From Rhodospirillales bacterium (GTDB lineage: Bacteria > Pseudomonadota > Alphaproteobacteria > ATCC43930 > CGMCC-115725), in NCBI GenBank assembly GCA_028288725.1, contig JAQGIC010000111.1, forward strand, positions 1-55,640: 55,640 nt of DNA, given 5' to 3'. Shown here piece by piece: positions 33,672-43,039 of the stretch (positions are counted from its first letter, which is position 1; the number at the start of each line of letters is the position of its first letter). The notes beneath the pieces are model-generated. The model worked only from the letters and a program-made list of their open reading frames with translations, did not search any database and was not told where the DNA came from. A program made the translations under genes and the position numbers.

Positions 33672-35618
33672 ATGCAAGATGGATTTACCGACCTTATCGA
33701 GCAGGATTTGCCTTTGAAACCAACCGATTCGCCCCCTTATTCTGCCGCGTCACTGACGCGGGATGAGGCGATCCACGGCGCATTGGACGCGATCGCGGCG
33801 AACGATGTCGAGCGCGGTATCGAACTGGCGCAACGGGTCAACGCGCTGGAGCCCAACAGCAACATCGGACTGCATCTGGTCGGTTTGCTATCGCTGCGCC
33901 TCAATGAGCCCGGCAAGGCGGTCGAGGCGTTCGAAGCGGCGAGCAGGATAGCACCGGACGTGCGCGAGCATATCGACGCGCTGGCGATCGTCTTTTCCAG
34001 GACCGGCCGGCTAGTCGACGGCTTGTTCTACGGCAAGCTCGCCACCGCCGCGACCAAGGACACCGGCATCCCCGGCATGCTGCCCGACTGGCTCGGCACG
34101 TTCGACCAGGCGTTCTACAAGATCGCCGACCGACCGCTGATCAAGCAGGGGCAGCGGCTGTTCGCCGCCGGCGACTATCCGGGTGCCGGCGAGGTCTTCC
34201 GGCGCGAGATCGAACTCGATTCCAGATCGATCGAAGGCTGGCGCGGGTTCGCCCGTGCGCTCTATCACGCCCGCCGCTACGACGACGCCCTGGTCGCGTC
34301 CCGCGCGCTGGTCTCGGTGACCGATACGCGCGCGGTCGATCTGTCGGTCCATGGCCTGGTGCTCGCCGCGACGGGGCGCTTCGACGAAGCGCTGGTCGCC
34401 GGGCGCGAGGCCGAATCGCTCGAACCCGAGGACGCGGCCATTGCGTGGCGCACGGTGCAGTCCCAGGGCCGCCGACCGAACGGCGATGCCGCCGGCTTCG
34501 CGGCCCTGGTCGAAAGCTGGGGCGGTCGCTTCGTTACGGAGGAGATGCGGCCCGCTCCCGCCGATCCGGCCGAGTTCATCGATCGACGGGTCCGTGTCGG
34601 GGTGATGTCCGGTCGTTGGTCCCATGGCGACGGGCTCGACCTGATCGTCCCGGTCATCGAATTGCTGGATCGCCGCGGGGTAGAGCTGTTCGTCTATGCC
34701 GATGGCCTGGTCGACGCGCCGCTCGCCCGCCGGCTGCGCACGCGCGCGAACGTCTGGCAGGACCTGAGCGATCTCGACACCGAGACGGCCGGCTTCGTCG
34801 TGCGCAACGATGCGCTCGACGTGCTGATCGATCTCGACGATCCGCTCGTCACCAACCATGCCCCGGTCATCGCCCAGGCCCCCGCCCCCTTCGTGCTCGC
34901 CCTCAACGGCGATCTGTCGACGGCGCTGGCCATGGGGTTCACCGGGGTCGTCGGCGATCGCGCCGCCTATGCGATCGCGGATGCCCGAATTATCGGCATC
35001 GAGGGCGGCATGGTCGGCCAGCCGGTCGATCTTCCGCCGCTTGATCCGGCAACGCTCGGCACGCCGCACGTCCCGGCCGCCTTCGGCACGCTGGCCGAGG
35101 GCTGGCAGATCGGCGAGGCGACGCTCGACGCCTGGCGCGATATTCTGACGGCGCTGCCGGAGGCCATCCTGATCCTGGACGATATGCGTCTTGGCGGCGC
35201 CGAGGCGACGCAGCGCCTGGTCGGCCAGTTGCCTCAGGGGCAGCTGCGCCTGCGCGAGCCCGGCTCGGATCAGGACTATCTGAGCTCGGTCGATCTGCTG
35301 CTCGATCCGCTCGGCAATCCGTTTGCGGACGGCCTGGTCGCCGCCGCCGCCCAGGGCACGCCGGGCCTCACCTGCCGCGCCAAGCGCGTCCGGGCCAATC
35401 TGGCAGCCGGCTGGCTGGATCGCGTCGGCGTGCCCGGCTTGGTCGCCGATACCGCCGAGGACTATGTCCGCAAGGCGGTCGACGCCATCAAGACCGGCGA
35501 TGTGCGAGCCGGGTTTGCCCGGCGGATCATCGCCGACCGGGAGAGTGCCGCCACCGCACAGGCGGTCCGCCTGGTCAAAGCCCTTGCCACCCTTGTGAAT
35601 TCGACCGCCGTTCCATGA
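33672..35618 (+). CDS. TPR / SPINDLY-like protein O-glycosyltransferase
   Basis: The N-terminal half of this 648-residue protein (about 30-290) is built of tetratricopeptide repeats (AIHGALDAIAANDVERGIEL, AGEVFRREIELDSRSIEGW and others). The C-terminal half (about 300-640) follows the O-GlcNAc-transferase/SPINDLY GT41 fold, with VRVGVMSGRWSHGDGLDLI and VDLLLDPLGNPFADGLVAAA. Such enzymes glycosylate serine or threonine on proteins. Next to maf and in the flagellin-sugar island, flagellin is the natural target. Its stop overlaps the maf start (ATGA). Confidence 0.78.
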   Translation: MQDGFTDLIEQDLPLKPTDSPPYSAASLTRDEAIHGALDAIAANDVERGIELAQRVNALEPNSNIGLHLVGLLSLRLNEPGKAVEAFEAASRIAPDVREHIDALAIVFSRTGRLVDGLFYGKLATAATKDTGIPGMLPDWLGTFDQAFYKIADRPLIKQGQRLFAAGDYPGAGEVFRREIELDSRSIEGWRGFARALYHARRYDDALVASRALVSVTDTRAVDLSVHGLVLAATGRFDEALVAGREAESLEPEDAAIAWRTVQSQGRRPNGDAAGFAALVESWGGRFVTEEMRPAPADPAEFIDRRVRVGVMSGRWSHGDGLDLIVPVIELLDRRGVELFVYADGLVDAPLARRLRTRANVWQDLSDLDTETAGFVVRNDALDVLIDLDDPLVTNHAPVIAQAPAPFVLALNGDLSTALAMGFTGVVGDRAAYAIADARIIGIEGGMVGQPVDLPPLDPATLGTPHVPAAFGTLAEGWQIGEATLDAWRDILTALPEAILILDDMRLGGAEATQRLVGQLPQGQLRLREPGSDQDYLSSVDLLLDPLGNPFADGLVAAAAQGTPGLTCRAKRVRANLAAGWLDRVGVPGLVADTAEDYVRKAVDAIKTGDVRAGFARRIIADRESAATAQAVRLVKALATLVNSTAVP

Positions 35619-37582
35619 CCGAAAATTCCGACGATCTGTTCGAGCGCAATATGGAAGCGCTGATGCGCTTCGATGCCGGGCTTCATCAACAGATGGCGGC
35701 GATCAAGGAGCCGGTGGCCCGGGTCGTCGGCAGCATCGCGGCCGGCGACATCAACATCGACCTGGGCCACACGCTGCTCTACCCCGTCGACGCTCAGAGC
35801 CACGCCGAGCGTCAGCTGGCCGAATTCCGCGCCAGCCCGCATCGCTTCTACATGAATCCGCCGACCCATCACGTCTCGAGCAAACCCTACCATCATGACC
35901 ATATTTCGGCAGCGATCTATGACTTTGCCAAGGCCCAGGGGATGCCGGGCCTGCCGAACCTGCCGACGGCGGACGCCGGCTTTCTGGTCATCTACGGCAT
36001 CGGCCTGGGATTCCATCTGCCCGCCCTGTTCGACGAAATCGACGTGCGCCATTTCATTCTGGCCGAAGAATTCATCGAACTGATGTACCACACGCTGCGG
36101 CTGATCGATTGGGCGGCCATCTTCGCCAAGGTCGAAGAGCGCGGCCAGACGGTCAATTTCTTCTTCAGCCGCGAGCCGTTGAATTTGGCGGAGCGGATTC
36201 ACTGGACCATGCGCGGCCGGAATTTCGGCCTGCTCGACGGCTCCTACCTGTTCCGCCACTACTCTTCGATGGTGCTCGACGAGGCCTATGCCGAGTTCCG
36301 CGAGAAGCTGCCGCTGCTGCCGATCTCGATCGGCTTCGTCGAAGACGAGTGGCATATGCTGGTCCACTGCGGCGTGAATCTGCTGCAGAACGACTTCAAA
36401 TTGCTGGAAGATCGCCCGAGACTGGAAAAGAACCTGCCGGCGTTCATCGTCGGCTCGGGCCCCTCGCTCGATCAATCGATCGAGACGATCAAGCGCCTGC
36501 AGGGCCAAGCCGTCATCTTTTCCTGTGGCACCGGGATTCTGCCGCTGCTGCGCAACGGCATTCGTCCCGATTTCCATTGCGAGCTGGAGAATGGGCTAAC
36601 CTCGTATAACCACCTGAAACAGACCGCCGATCAGTTCGGCCTTCAGGGCATTACGCTCATCGGCTCGACCACCGTCCACCCGTACATGCCGCCGCTGTTC
36701 GATAACAAAGTATTTTATTTCCGCGACTCGGTCTGCTCGACCGGTCTCTGGGCGCCCGACCGTATCGGGCTCTATGGCACCGCGCCGACCTGTACCAATT
36801 TGGCGATCCGGGCATCGCTGCTGCTGTGCTTCCGCCAACTCTATCTATTCGGCGTCGATCTCGGCGCCCGGGATGCCGCGAAGCACCATTCGCGCGATGC
36901 GATCTATTACAACTCCAACGAGTGGGGCCAGACCTACACCCAAAATCAAGACACGATGGACATCGAGATGCCGGCCAATTTCGGCGGCAAGGCTTATACC
37001 AACGGGACCTTGCACTGGACGCGCATGATGATGGCCCAGGGGCTGGAGATGTATTCCTCCTACTCCAAGATCTATAATTGCTCCGATGGCGTGCAGATCC
37101 CCGGAACGCTACCCAAGTTGTCGCGCACGCTGAAGCTCGACGCGCCGCCACACCGCAAACCACTGCTGTTGGAACGACTGGGCGCCGAACTGGTCGACAA
37201 GCGTGCCGGGGATATGGTGACGCCAGCCGGTCTCGCCGAGATCGAGCGCGTGTTCGGTCGGTGGTACGAGGAGGTCTTCGCGCTGATTTCGGCGGCCCGG
37301 GGCACGGACATGCCCTATCTGGATTTCTACGAGAAATTCTTGCCCTTCCTCGCAGAAACCGGCGAAAACCCGTTTCAGCGGGCGCTTCGCTCGGTTCATG
37401 TCGGCACGCTGATGATCTGCTTCCAGATGGGCTATTTTTTCATCCGCCGCGTCGACCCAGAGCTTCGCACCAAGATGATGCACGCGTTTCTCGATGCGGT
37501 GCAGGAAAGGATAGAACTGATCCAGCGAGACTTCGGGATCTATCTGGGGAAACTGATAGCCCTGCCGCCGGTGGCCGCCTGA
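35615..37582 (+). CDS. Maf motility accessory factor (DUF115), flagellin glycosyltransferase
   Basis: This 655-residue protein has the central Maf/MAF_flag10 domain with IVGSGPSLDQSI (about 283), DFHCELENG and the region LYLFGVDLGARDAAKHHS. Mafs transfer activated pseudaminic or legionaminic acid to flagellin in the cytoplasm before export, and their loss typically abolishes motility. Together with PseG and PseI in this window, it is the best candidate for the pseudaminic-acid transferase. Its TGA stop lies within the hexamer duplicated by the IS5-type insertion. Confidence 0.87.
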   Translation: MTENSDDLFERNMEALMRFDAGLHQQMAAIKEPVARVVGSIAAGDINIDLGHTLLYPVDAQSHAERQLAEFRASPHRFYMNPPTHHVSSKPYHHDHISAAIYDFAKAQGMPGLPNLPTADAGFLVIYGIGLGFHLPALFDEIDVRHFILAEEFIELMYHTLRLIDWAAIFAKVEERGQTVNFFFSREPLNLAERIHWTMRGRNFGLLDGSYLFRHYSSMVLDEAYAEFREKLPLLPISIGFVEDEWHMLVHCGVNLLQNDFKLLEDRPRLEKNLPAFIVGSGPSLDQSIETIKRLQGQAVIFSCGTGILPLLRNGIRPDFHCELENGLTSYNHLKQTADQFGLQGITLIGSTTVHPYMPPLFDNKVFYFRDSVCSTGLWAPDRIGLYGTAPTCTNLAIRASLLLCFRQLYLFGVDLGARDAAKHHSRDAIYYNSNEWGQTYTQNQDTMDIEMPANFGGKAYTNGTLHWTRMMMAQGLEMYSSYSKIYNCSDGVQIPGTLPKLSRTLKLDAPPHRKPLLLERLGAELVDKRAGDMVTPAGLAEIERVFGRWYEEVFALISAARGTDMPYLDFYEKFLPFLAETGENPFQRALRSVHVGTLMICFQMGYFFIRRVDPELRTKMMHAFLDAVQERIELIQRDFGIYLGKLIALPPVAA

Positions 37583-37585
37583 CTA
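37580..37585 (+). repeat. Target-site duplication, left copy (TGACTA)
   Basis: This hexamer directly precedes the left inverted repeat of the IS element and is repeated exactly after its right end (38829-38834). Its first three bases are the stop codon of maf. Confidence 0.75.
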
Positions 37586-38828
37586 GTCGTCCGTGAAGAA
37601 CCCGCCTGAGGGATAAATCAGACGGGATTTGCGTATGGGCCTTTGACGAGCCATGCCCTGATCCAGGGGCACAAAAGGGCGGCGAACCACCTCAGCAGGA
37701 GGTCGGCGAGGACGGCGTTGATGCGGTCGCCGTCTCGGCCCTTGAGGTAATTGCGATCCATGCGATGCTCGGCCTTCAGATGGCCGATGATCGGCTCGAT
37801 CGCGGCACGGCGTTTCATCTCCCGTTTGATGGCGGCGGTGGTTCGCCGGACCTGTCCGGTGATCAGACCCGGAACTTCTCCGGATGGCTGTGACCCTTGT
37901 AGCCCTTATCGACATGGATGCGTTTGGGCTCGATGCCGGTCAGCTTGGTCAGGTCCGCGATCACGGGACCCAGCGTGTGGCCGTCGAGCGGATTGCCGTG
38001 CAGCGCGGGTGCGCAGGAACTTCAGTTCCCGGTTGGCGCGCTTGAACTGGTGCGCGTGGGTATAGCGTCCGACCATGATCGCGGCGCGCTTGGCGAGCCG
38101 CAAATAGCTCTGGCGCAACACGATGCCGTGGCGCTTGGCGAAGGCGACCAATTTCTCGATCGCCCGGTGGGTCAGCCTTGCGTCGGTCGGACGCGCGATC
38201 GCCTTGGGCTGGACGGTCGTATCGACGGCGACGCGCTCAAGGTCCCTGGTGGTGAGCGCTCCGGTCTTGGTCGCGACCGCCAGGCTCTCCTGAGTCAGCG
38301 CCGTGAGCCGCTCCTCGCCGAGCCGCTGGCGCCAGCGGATCAAGGACGAGCGGTCGAAGCGCAACTCGTGCCGGAACACCGCTTCGCCGCAGAAGAATTG
38401 GAAGTACGGGTTCTCGACTCAGCGGGCGCACAGGGCCTCGTCGCTCAATGAATGCATGTGCTTCAGGATCAGCAGCCCGGGACGGCAAGGACGGATCGCC
38501 GGCGCCGGGCTGATAGATCCCGCCGAGCTGCCGATCGAGAAAACCCCAATCGATCTGCTGCGCCAACCGGACCAGCGGATGGCCCAGGTCGATGATCTGG
38601 TCCAGCATCGGCCGGAACAGCTCCTTCTGACGATCGTCCCGAGGCTGCGCCATGGCGTCACCCAAGCGGAAATCCCTCGGGAGAGAATCGAATCAGAAAA
38701 CGCTCGAAACGGGAATCGGAAAACGCAGGAAAACCGATGCCTCGATGCGGCTTTCCTGCAAATGCGATTACTTCGACAGTCCGAAAAATCCCGCCAGATC
38801 AAGGGCCTATCGATTGATCACGGACGAC
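37586..38828. mobile_element. IS5-family insertion sequence, decayed
   Basis: This 1243-base element is bounded by perfect 11-base inverted repeats (GTCGTCCGTGA at 37586-37596, its complement at 38818-38828) and flanked by the direct repeat TGACTA. It carries one transposase gene on the minus strand, disrupted by a nonsense codon, frameshifts and an internal deletion. The element cannot move by itself. Intact ends mean it could still be moved in trans if a sister copy exists. IS5-family duplications are usually 2-4 bases, so part of the six-base repeat may be coincidental. Confidence 0.85.
37618..38653 (-). pseudogene. IS5-family transposase, multiply disrupted
   Basis: Reading down the minus strand, the N-terminus is MAQPRDDRQKELFRPMLDQI. 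A frame change near 38480 leads to LLILKHMHSLSDEALCAR, then a TGA at 38419-38421 stands where tryptophan is expected before VENPYFQFF. Next comes RHELRFDRSSLIRWRQRLG with the catalytic-type segment VAVDTTVQPKAI. After ELKFLRTR about a hundred codons are missing. Sequence resumes with DGHTLGPVIADLTKLTGIEP, and after another frame change ends AAIEPIIGHLKAEHRMDRNY. Several independent lesions show long-standing decay. Confidence 0.85.
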
Positions 38829-38834
38829 TGACTA
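38829..38834 (+). repeat. Target-site duplication, right copy (TGACTA)
   Basis: This exact copy of the hexamer at 37580-37585 abuts the right inverted repeat. Its last three bases (CTA) are the TAG stop codon of the minus-strand N-formylglutamate amidohydrolase-family gene, so that gene is also complete. Confidence 0.75.
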
Positions 38835-39644
38835 CAGATACAGCGCCGGCCGATAGAGCGCCGGATCGGCCAGGATCGGCGCGAAGGCTGTCTCCAGATA
38901 ATCCGCGTACCGCAGCACGCCCGCGTCGGTGCCGACCTCGTCCTGACGCATTTCCAGGAGCACGTTGGGCAACCCGCGCGGGATGGCGTGATGGCGCAGC
39001 GTGAAACCGTGGGGATCGCGTGCCGAATAGGGCTCGTTATCGCCGACGGTAAGCCCATGCAACCGTGCCAGATTCGCGATCAGCGGGACGGCCAGACGCG
39101 GGTCCTGGTCCCAGAGCACGCCGATTTCCCACGGCCGGTCGAATCCGTTCATCCGCGGCGTGAAGCTGTGCATGGAGATGACCGCCGGGGCCACGCCGGC
39201 CGCGGCGAACCGATCGAGCGCCGCCGCGACCGCGCCGTGATAGGGCCAATAGCATTCGGCCGCGCGGGCATCGGCCTGCCCGGCCGGCAGATCCTCGTTG
39301 GCCGGGACCCGGATGCCGTCGCTGACCGCCGGCATCGACGTCGCTTCGCCCAGCACCCGATTGCAATCGACCACCAGCCGGGAATAGCCGGACAGCACGG
39401 CCGGCGCGTCCCAGCGCCGTGACAGCTCATGAGTCAGCGCCGCGGCGCCGATGTCCCAGCCGACGTGCCTGGCCAGATCCGAGTCGTCGAGCCCCAACCC
39501 GGCGAGCGCCTGGGGCACCGCCCGGCTGGCATGGTCGCAGACGAGCAGAACCTTGGCCCGTCCCAGCGGATTCAGCACCGTGAACGGAGCCGGATCGCCT
39601 GCCCGCAAAAGTTTGGTCGGCTTGATCGTCTCCACGTCCCGCAT
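38832..39644 (-). CDS. N-formylglutamate amidohydrolase-family protein
   Basis: This 270-residue protein has the family metal-binding pattern: VCDHASRAVPQAL, RLVVDCNR, VISMHSFTPRMNG and VLLEMRQDEVG. Characterised members release formate from N-formylglutamate in histidine breakdown. Members encoded outside hut operons, like this one, have uncertain substrates. The ATG at 39644 precedes the conserved region; a start 19 codons upstream is possible. It is convergent with maf across the IS element. Confidence 0.82.
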   Translation of the reverse strand: MRDVETIKPTKLLRAGDPAPFTVLNPLGRAKVLLVCDHASRAVPQALAGLGLDDSDLARHVGWDIGAAALTHELSRRWDAPAVLSGYSRLVVDCNRVLGEATSMPAVSDGIRVPANEDLPAGQADARAAECYWPYHGAVAAALDRFAAAGVAPAVISMHSFTPRMNGFDRPWEIGVLWDQDPRLAVPLIANLARLHGLTVGDNEPYSARDPHGFTLRHHAIPRGLPNVLLEMRQDEVGTDAGVLRYADYLETAFAPILADPALYRPALYL

Positions 39645-39904
39645 CGTCAGATCACCATTCCCAAGTAGGCCGCTTTCTCTATAAACCCAATGACATCCCA
39701 TGCAAAATACAGCCGGCGAACCGTCCCGGCGGCCATACAGCCATACCGAGAAATTTATTGTTCGTTAACCAATATTTGCGCTATTTATTGTCGAATTTTA
39801 ACCATATCCCTCGCTTCGCGACATCGCATCCTGGCCCGTAATGGTGCAAGATCCGACCCGGTCCCGGTTATCCCTTTCCTGATGGCGCCTGCGATGGAGC
39901 GAGC

Positions 39905-41341
39905 GTGACGATTGCAGAATCCGAGATAGGGCCGTTCCGGTCGGAGCCGACGCGCATGAATCCGATCACGCTGCGCTTCGCCGACACGGCGCTCGAAGAG
40001 CGTTTCGTGCGGGAGAGTCTGCGCTCCGCGATGCCGGTCATCCGGCTGTTCCTGCTCAGCGCCGCGGTGCTGTGCGCGCTGTTCGGCCTGCTGGATCCGT
40101 TCGCGGCACCCGATGCCTATCAGCGCTTCTGGGCCATCCGCTTCGGCTTCATCGTCGCGTCGCTCGTGATAGCGCTGGCGCTCACCTATACGCCCGTCTT
40201 TATCAGGCACGCCCAGTTGATCATGAGCGGCGGCATGTTGTGCTCCGGCGGCGGTATCCTGGCGATGATCGCGATCGCGGCGGGGCCGGCCAAGGAAACC
40301 TACTACGCCGGCCTGATCCTGGTGGTGATCTACGGCTCGAGCCTGGTCCGGCTGCATCACCTGAACGCGCTGCTGGTCGCGGTGGCGCTGTTCGTCAGCT
40401 ATCAGCTGGTGGCACTCGAGATCAACCCGATGCCGCTGCGCACGGTATTCAGCAACGATTTCTTCTTCGCGATCTCGATCCTGGTCGGCGCGTTTTCGAG
40501 CTTCTTCCAGGAACTCTACATCCGGCGCAACTTCATCAGCCGCGAGATGGCGGTCGAGGGCAAGGCGCGCGCGGAACGGCTGCAGGAAGCGGCGGAGGCG
40601 GCGAACAAGGCCAAGAGCGAGTTCCTGGGCATCATCAGCCACGAGCTGCGCACGCCGCTGAACGCCATCATCGGCTTTTCCGACATGATGCGGCAGCAGA
40701 TGTTCGGGCCGCTCGGCAATGATCGCTACAAGACCTATGCCGACGATATCTACGACAGCGGCAATCACCTGCTCGAGGTCATCAACACCATCCTCGACCT
40801 GACCAAGGCCGAGGCCGGACGGCTGGGGCTGGACGAGGCCGAAGTCGATCTGGTCCGCACGGTCGAAAGCTGCCTGGCCCTGTTCCGCGACGAGACCGAA
40901 CAGGCGCAGATCAAGCTGCGGATCATCCCGCCTGCGCAGCCGCTGCAGCTCTCCGCCGACGCGCGTCTCTGCCGTCAGATCGCGATCAACCTGCTGTCGA
41001 ACGCCGTCAAATTCACGCCGCGCGGCGGGACGATCAGCGTGAGCTTTCCGGCCGACGACCTCGGACGCCGGGGCCTGGAGATCCGCGATACCGGCATCGG
41101 CATCGCCGAGCAGGATCTGGAGCGGGTCATCCTGCCCTTCGTCCAGGTCGAAAGCTCGTTGAGCCGCAACCACGGCGGCACCGGCCTGGGGCTGCCGCTG
41201 GTCAAGAAGATCGTCGAACTGCACGACGGAACCTTCCTGATCGACAGCCGCCTGAACGTCGGCACCGTCGTGACGGTCTGGTTCCCCAGCCGACGCATCC
41301 TCGACGCCGCCTCTGCTTCGGCGATCAAACTGGCGGTTTGA
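39905..41341 (+). CDS. Orphan membrane sensor histidine kinase
   Basis: About six membrane segments lie between residues 40 and 205 of this 478-residue protein, followed by a short coiled coil (GKARAERLQEAAEAANKAKS). The HisKA box SHELRTPLNAIIGFSDMM (His about 241) and a complete ATPase domain follow: N box NLLSNAVKFTPRGG, G1 DTGIGIAEQDL and G2 GGTGLGLPLVKK. The signal is unknown. No response regulator is adjacent, so the partner lies elsewhere. It probably starts at GTG 39905; ATG 39956 (MNPITLRFADTAL) is a good alternative. The 260-base upstream gap is AT-rich and may hold promoters for both divergent genes. Confidence 0.85.
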   Translation: MTIAESEIGPFRSEPTRMNPITLRFADTALEERFVRESLRSAMPVIRLFLLSAAVLCALFGLLDPFAAPDAYQRFWAIRFGFIVASLVIALALTYTPVFIRHAQLIMSGGMLCSGGGILAMIAIAAGPAKETYYAGLILVVIYGSSLVRLHHLNALLVAVALFVSYQLVALEINPMPLRTVFSNDFFFAISILVGAFSSFFQELYIRRNFISREMAVEGKARAERLQEAAEAANKAKSEFLGIISHELRTPLNAIIGFSDMMRQQMFGPLGNDRYKTYADDIYDSGNHLLEVINTILDLTKAEAGRLGLDEAEVDLVRTVESCLALFRDETEQAQIKLRIIPPAQPLQLSADARLCRQIAINLLSNAVKFTPRGGTISVSFPADDLGRRGLEIRDTGIGIAEQDLERVILPFVQVESSLSRNHGGTGLGLPLVKKIVELHDGTFLIDSRLNVGTVVTVWFPSRRILDAASASAIKLAV

Positions 41342-41347
41342 ACGGCA

Positions 41348-41382
41348 CCGACCCCGCAGCGGCTTTCACGCGGCGGGGTCGG
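41348..41382. terminator. Hairpin between convergent genes
   Basis: CCGACCCCGC and GCGGGGTCGG form a perfect 10 bp stem with a 15-base loop. It lies between the stop of the histidine kinase (+) and the stop of the PilZ-methyltransferase (-). There is no clear U-tract on either side, so it may act as a weak bidirectional terminator or as a 3'-end stabiliser. Confidence 0.45.
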
Positions 41383-41396
41383 GTCTTGACGCGGCC

Positions 41397-42839
41397 TTAG
41401 CGCGGCTTGCGCACGTACAGCATGCATACCCGGCCCGAGCTATCGTCCCGGACGTCGATCTCGGCGCCTTCGAGGCCGAGGGCCAGCGCCCGCATTTCGT
41501 CGGCGGTGCGATAGACCACCGTCCAGTCGCAGATGAATTCCATCGGCCAGAAGCAGCTGATGTCGGTATCCTTCATGTTGCCGATGATCAGCAGGCCGCC
41601 GGGCGTCAGATGCTCGTACAGCGCCGCGATGAAGCTCCGGGCCCGGCGCGCCTGGAAATAATCGACCAGCCCGACGCTGTAGATCAGATCCTGCGGCGGC
41701 AGCTTGCCGAACAGCTCGCCGGTGCGCAGCAGCTGGATGAAGGACGCGTTCAGGCATTGCACGTTGACCTGCCCGCCATGGCGGATCACCGCCGGGTAGG
41801 TGCGCTCGTAGGCATAGGTCAGCGCGCCCTGGTCCTGGTCGATCAGCGTGAAGCTGGCCCGGCCATGGATCCGATTGGCATCCAGATAGCCGATGACCTC
41901 GCGTGCCGAGCCGCAGCCGAGGCTCGTCACATGGGTCACCTGGTCCGGCTGCCGGCAGATCTCTTCATCCATCGCATCCCGCACCAGTTCGGCGCGCGAG
42001 GCGACGCAGGCGGCGATCTCGAGTCCGAGGCGATGCTGCAGCTTGTCATAGAGCGTGGCCCCCACGCGCTGCCAGTCGTAGACTTGGTTCATGATCTGAA
42101 AATCGCCGGGATAGCCCAACGGCTTTTCGTACGAGCGGCGGCAGATGGCGCCGCCCATCATCTCGGGCGTCAGCACCCGCTCGGTATAGAGCTTGGTCGC
42201 GGCCAGCGCGTCCGCATCGTGGCGGATCGGCTCGACCAGTGCATTGGCCTGGGTCCAGAACGCCTGCCAGGCCGGCACCAGCCGCGCCTCGCAGCGGGTG
42301 AGGAAATCCTGGGCCTCCGGGCCTTCCAGATCGCCGCCCTGGGCGCGGATGCGCGCCTCGGTCCGGTCGGCGATGGTGCGAAACTCGCGGAAGGTGAACA
42401 GGATGTCCGAGAGGTGACGGCGATAATCGGCCGGCACCAGCGCGTCGTCGGGCACGATCGCCCGGTCGAGATCCCGCTCGAGCATCAACTCCTGATGCCG
42501 CGCCACCAGACGCGGCACATCGAGATAGCCCGAGTCCATCTGCATCGCCATGCGTGGGCCCGCCGGAGTGGCATCGATGCGGCGGATGCGCGCCGCCCCC
42601 TCATGCAGCAGCGCGTCGCCGACCCGCAGCCGAACGACGATATTGGCGCCCGGCGCGTGGTCGTCGTGGGCGCCGACCACCGACAAGCCGGTCATGCTCA
42701 GATCATCGAGCACATGCGACCGATCGCCGATTTCGACGGTCGGCAGCACGGCCCCGAAAGCGTCGCGGGCGGCAAAGCGCTCGGGGCGATAGAAAATCCG
42801 ACGACCTTTGGCACCGGGAAGTTCTTCGTAAGCTCGCAT
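41397..42839 (-). CDS. PilZ domain - SAM methyltransferase fusion
   Basis: The N-terminal PilZ domain (about 15-115) of this 480-residue protein has the c-di-GMP-binding RxxxR motif in PERFAARDAF and the D-x-S-x-x-G motif in DDLSMTGLSV. A helical linker leads to a class I methyltransferase domain (about 280-480) with motif I VTSLGCGSAREVIGYL and FTLIDQDQGALTYAY. It resembles proteins annotated as 3-hydroxypalmitate methyl ester (extracellular factor) synthases. The methyl acceptor is not known. Binding of c-di-GMP probably controls the enzyme. The ATG at 42839 follows an AGAGGG site. Confidence 0.8.
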   Translation of the reverse strand: MRAYEELPGAKGRRIFYRPERFAARDAFGAVLPTVEIGDRSHVLDDLSMTGLSVVGAHDDHAPGANIVVRLRVGDALLHEGAARIRRIDATPAGPRMAMQMDSGYLDVPRLVARHQELMLERDLDRAIVPDDALVPADYRRHLSDILFTFREFRTIADRTEARIRAQGGDLEGPEAQDFLTRCEARLVPAWQAFWTQANALVEPIRHDADALAATKLYTERVLTPEMMGGAICRRSYEKPLGYPGDFQIMNQVYDWQRVGATLYDKLQHRLGLEIAACVASRAELVRDAMDEEICRQPDQVTHVTSLGCGSAREVIGYLDANRIHGRASFTLIDQDQGALTYAYERTYPAVIRHGGQVNVQCLNASFIQLLRTGELFGKLPPQDLIYSVGLVDYFQARRARSFIAALYEHLTPGGLLIIGNMKDTDISCFWPMEFICDWTVVYRTADEMRALALGLEGAEIDVRDDSSGRVCMLYVRKPR

Positions 42840-43039
42840 GAGGACCCTCTGGTTCGATGGAATCATATGGTCGATCTCATAGCGAATGCCGTGCCACCCA
42901 AAGAAACCGTCACTAAGTCATTGTTTTTATGATAATCTTTCATTTTAGCGGTGACGCGGCCTGGCATCCGGCGCCTTACCTGGACACCGCTCGGCAATTT
43001 CTGCCGGCAAAAAAGAGTCATGCAGTCAGCGACTTAAGA

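Noticed and set aside
37586..38828. Convergent or antisense genes within the IS region on the plus strand
   Set aside because: Open frames on the plus strand here are shadows of the decayed transposase; they show no family motifs of their own.
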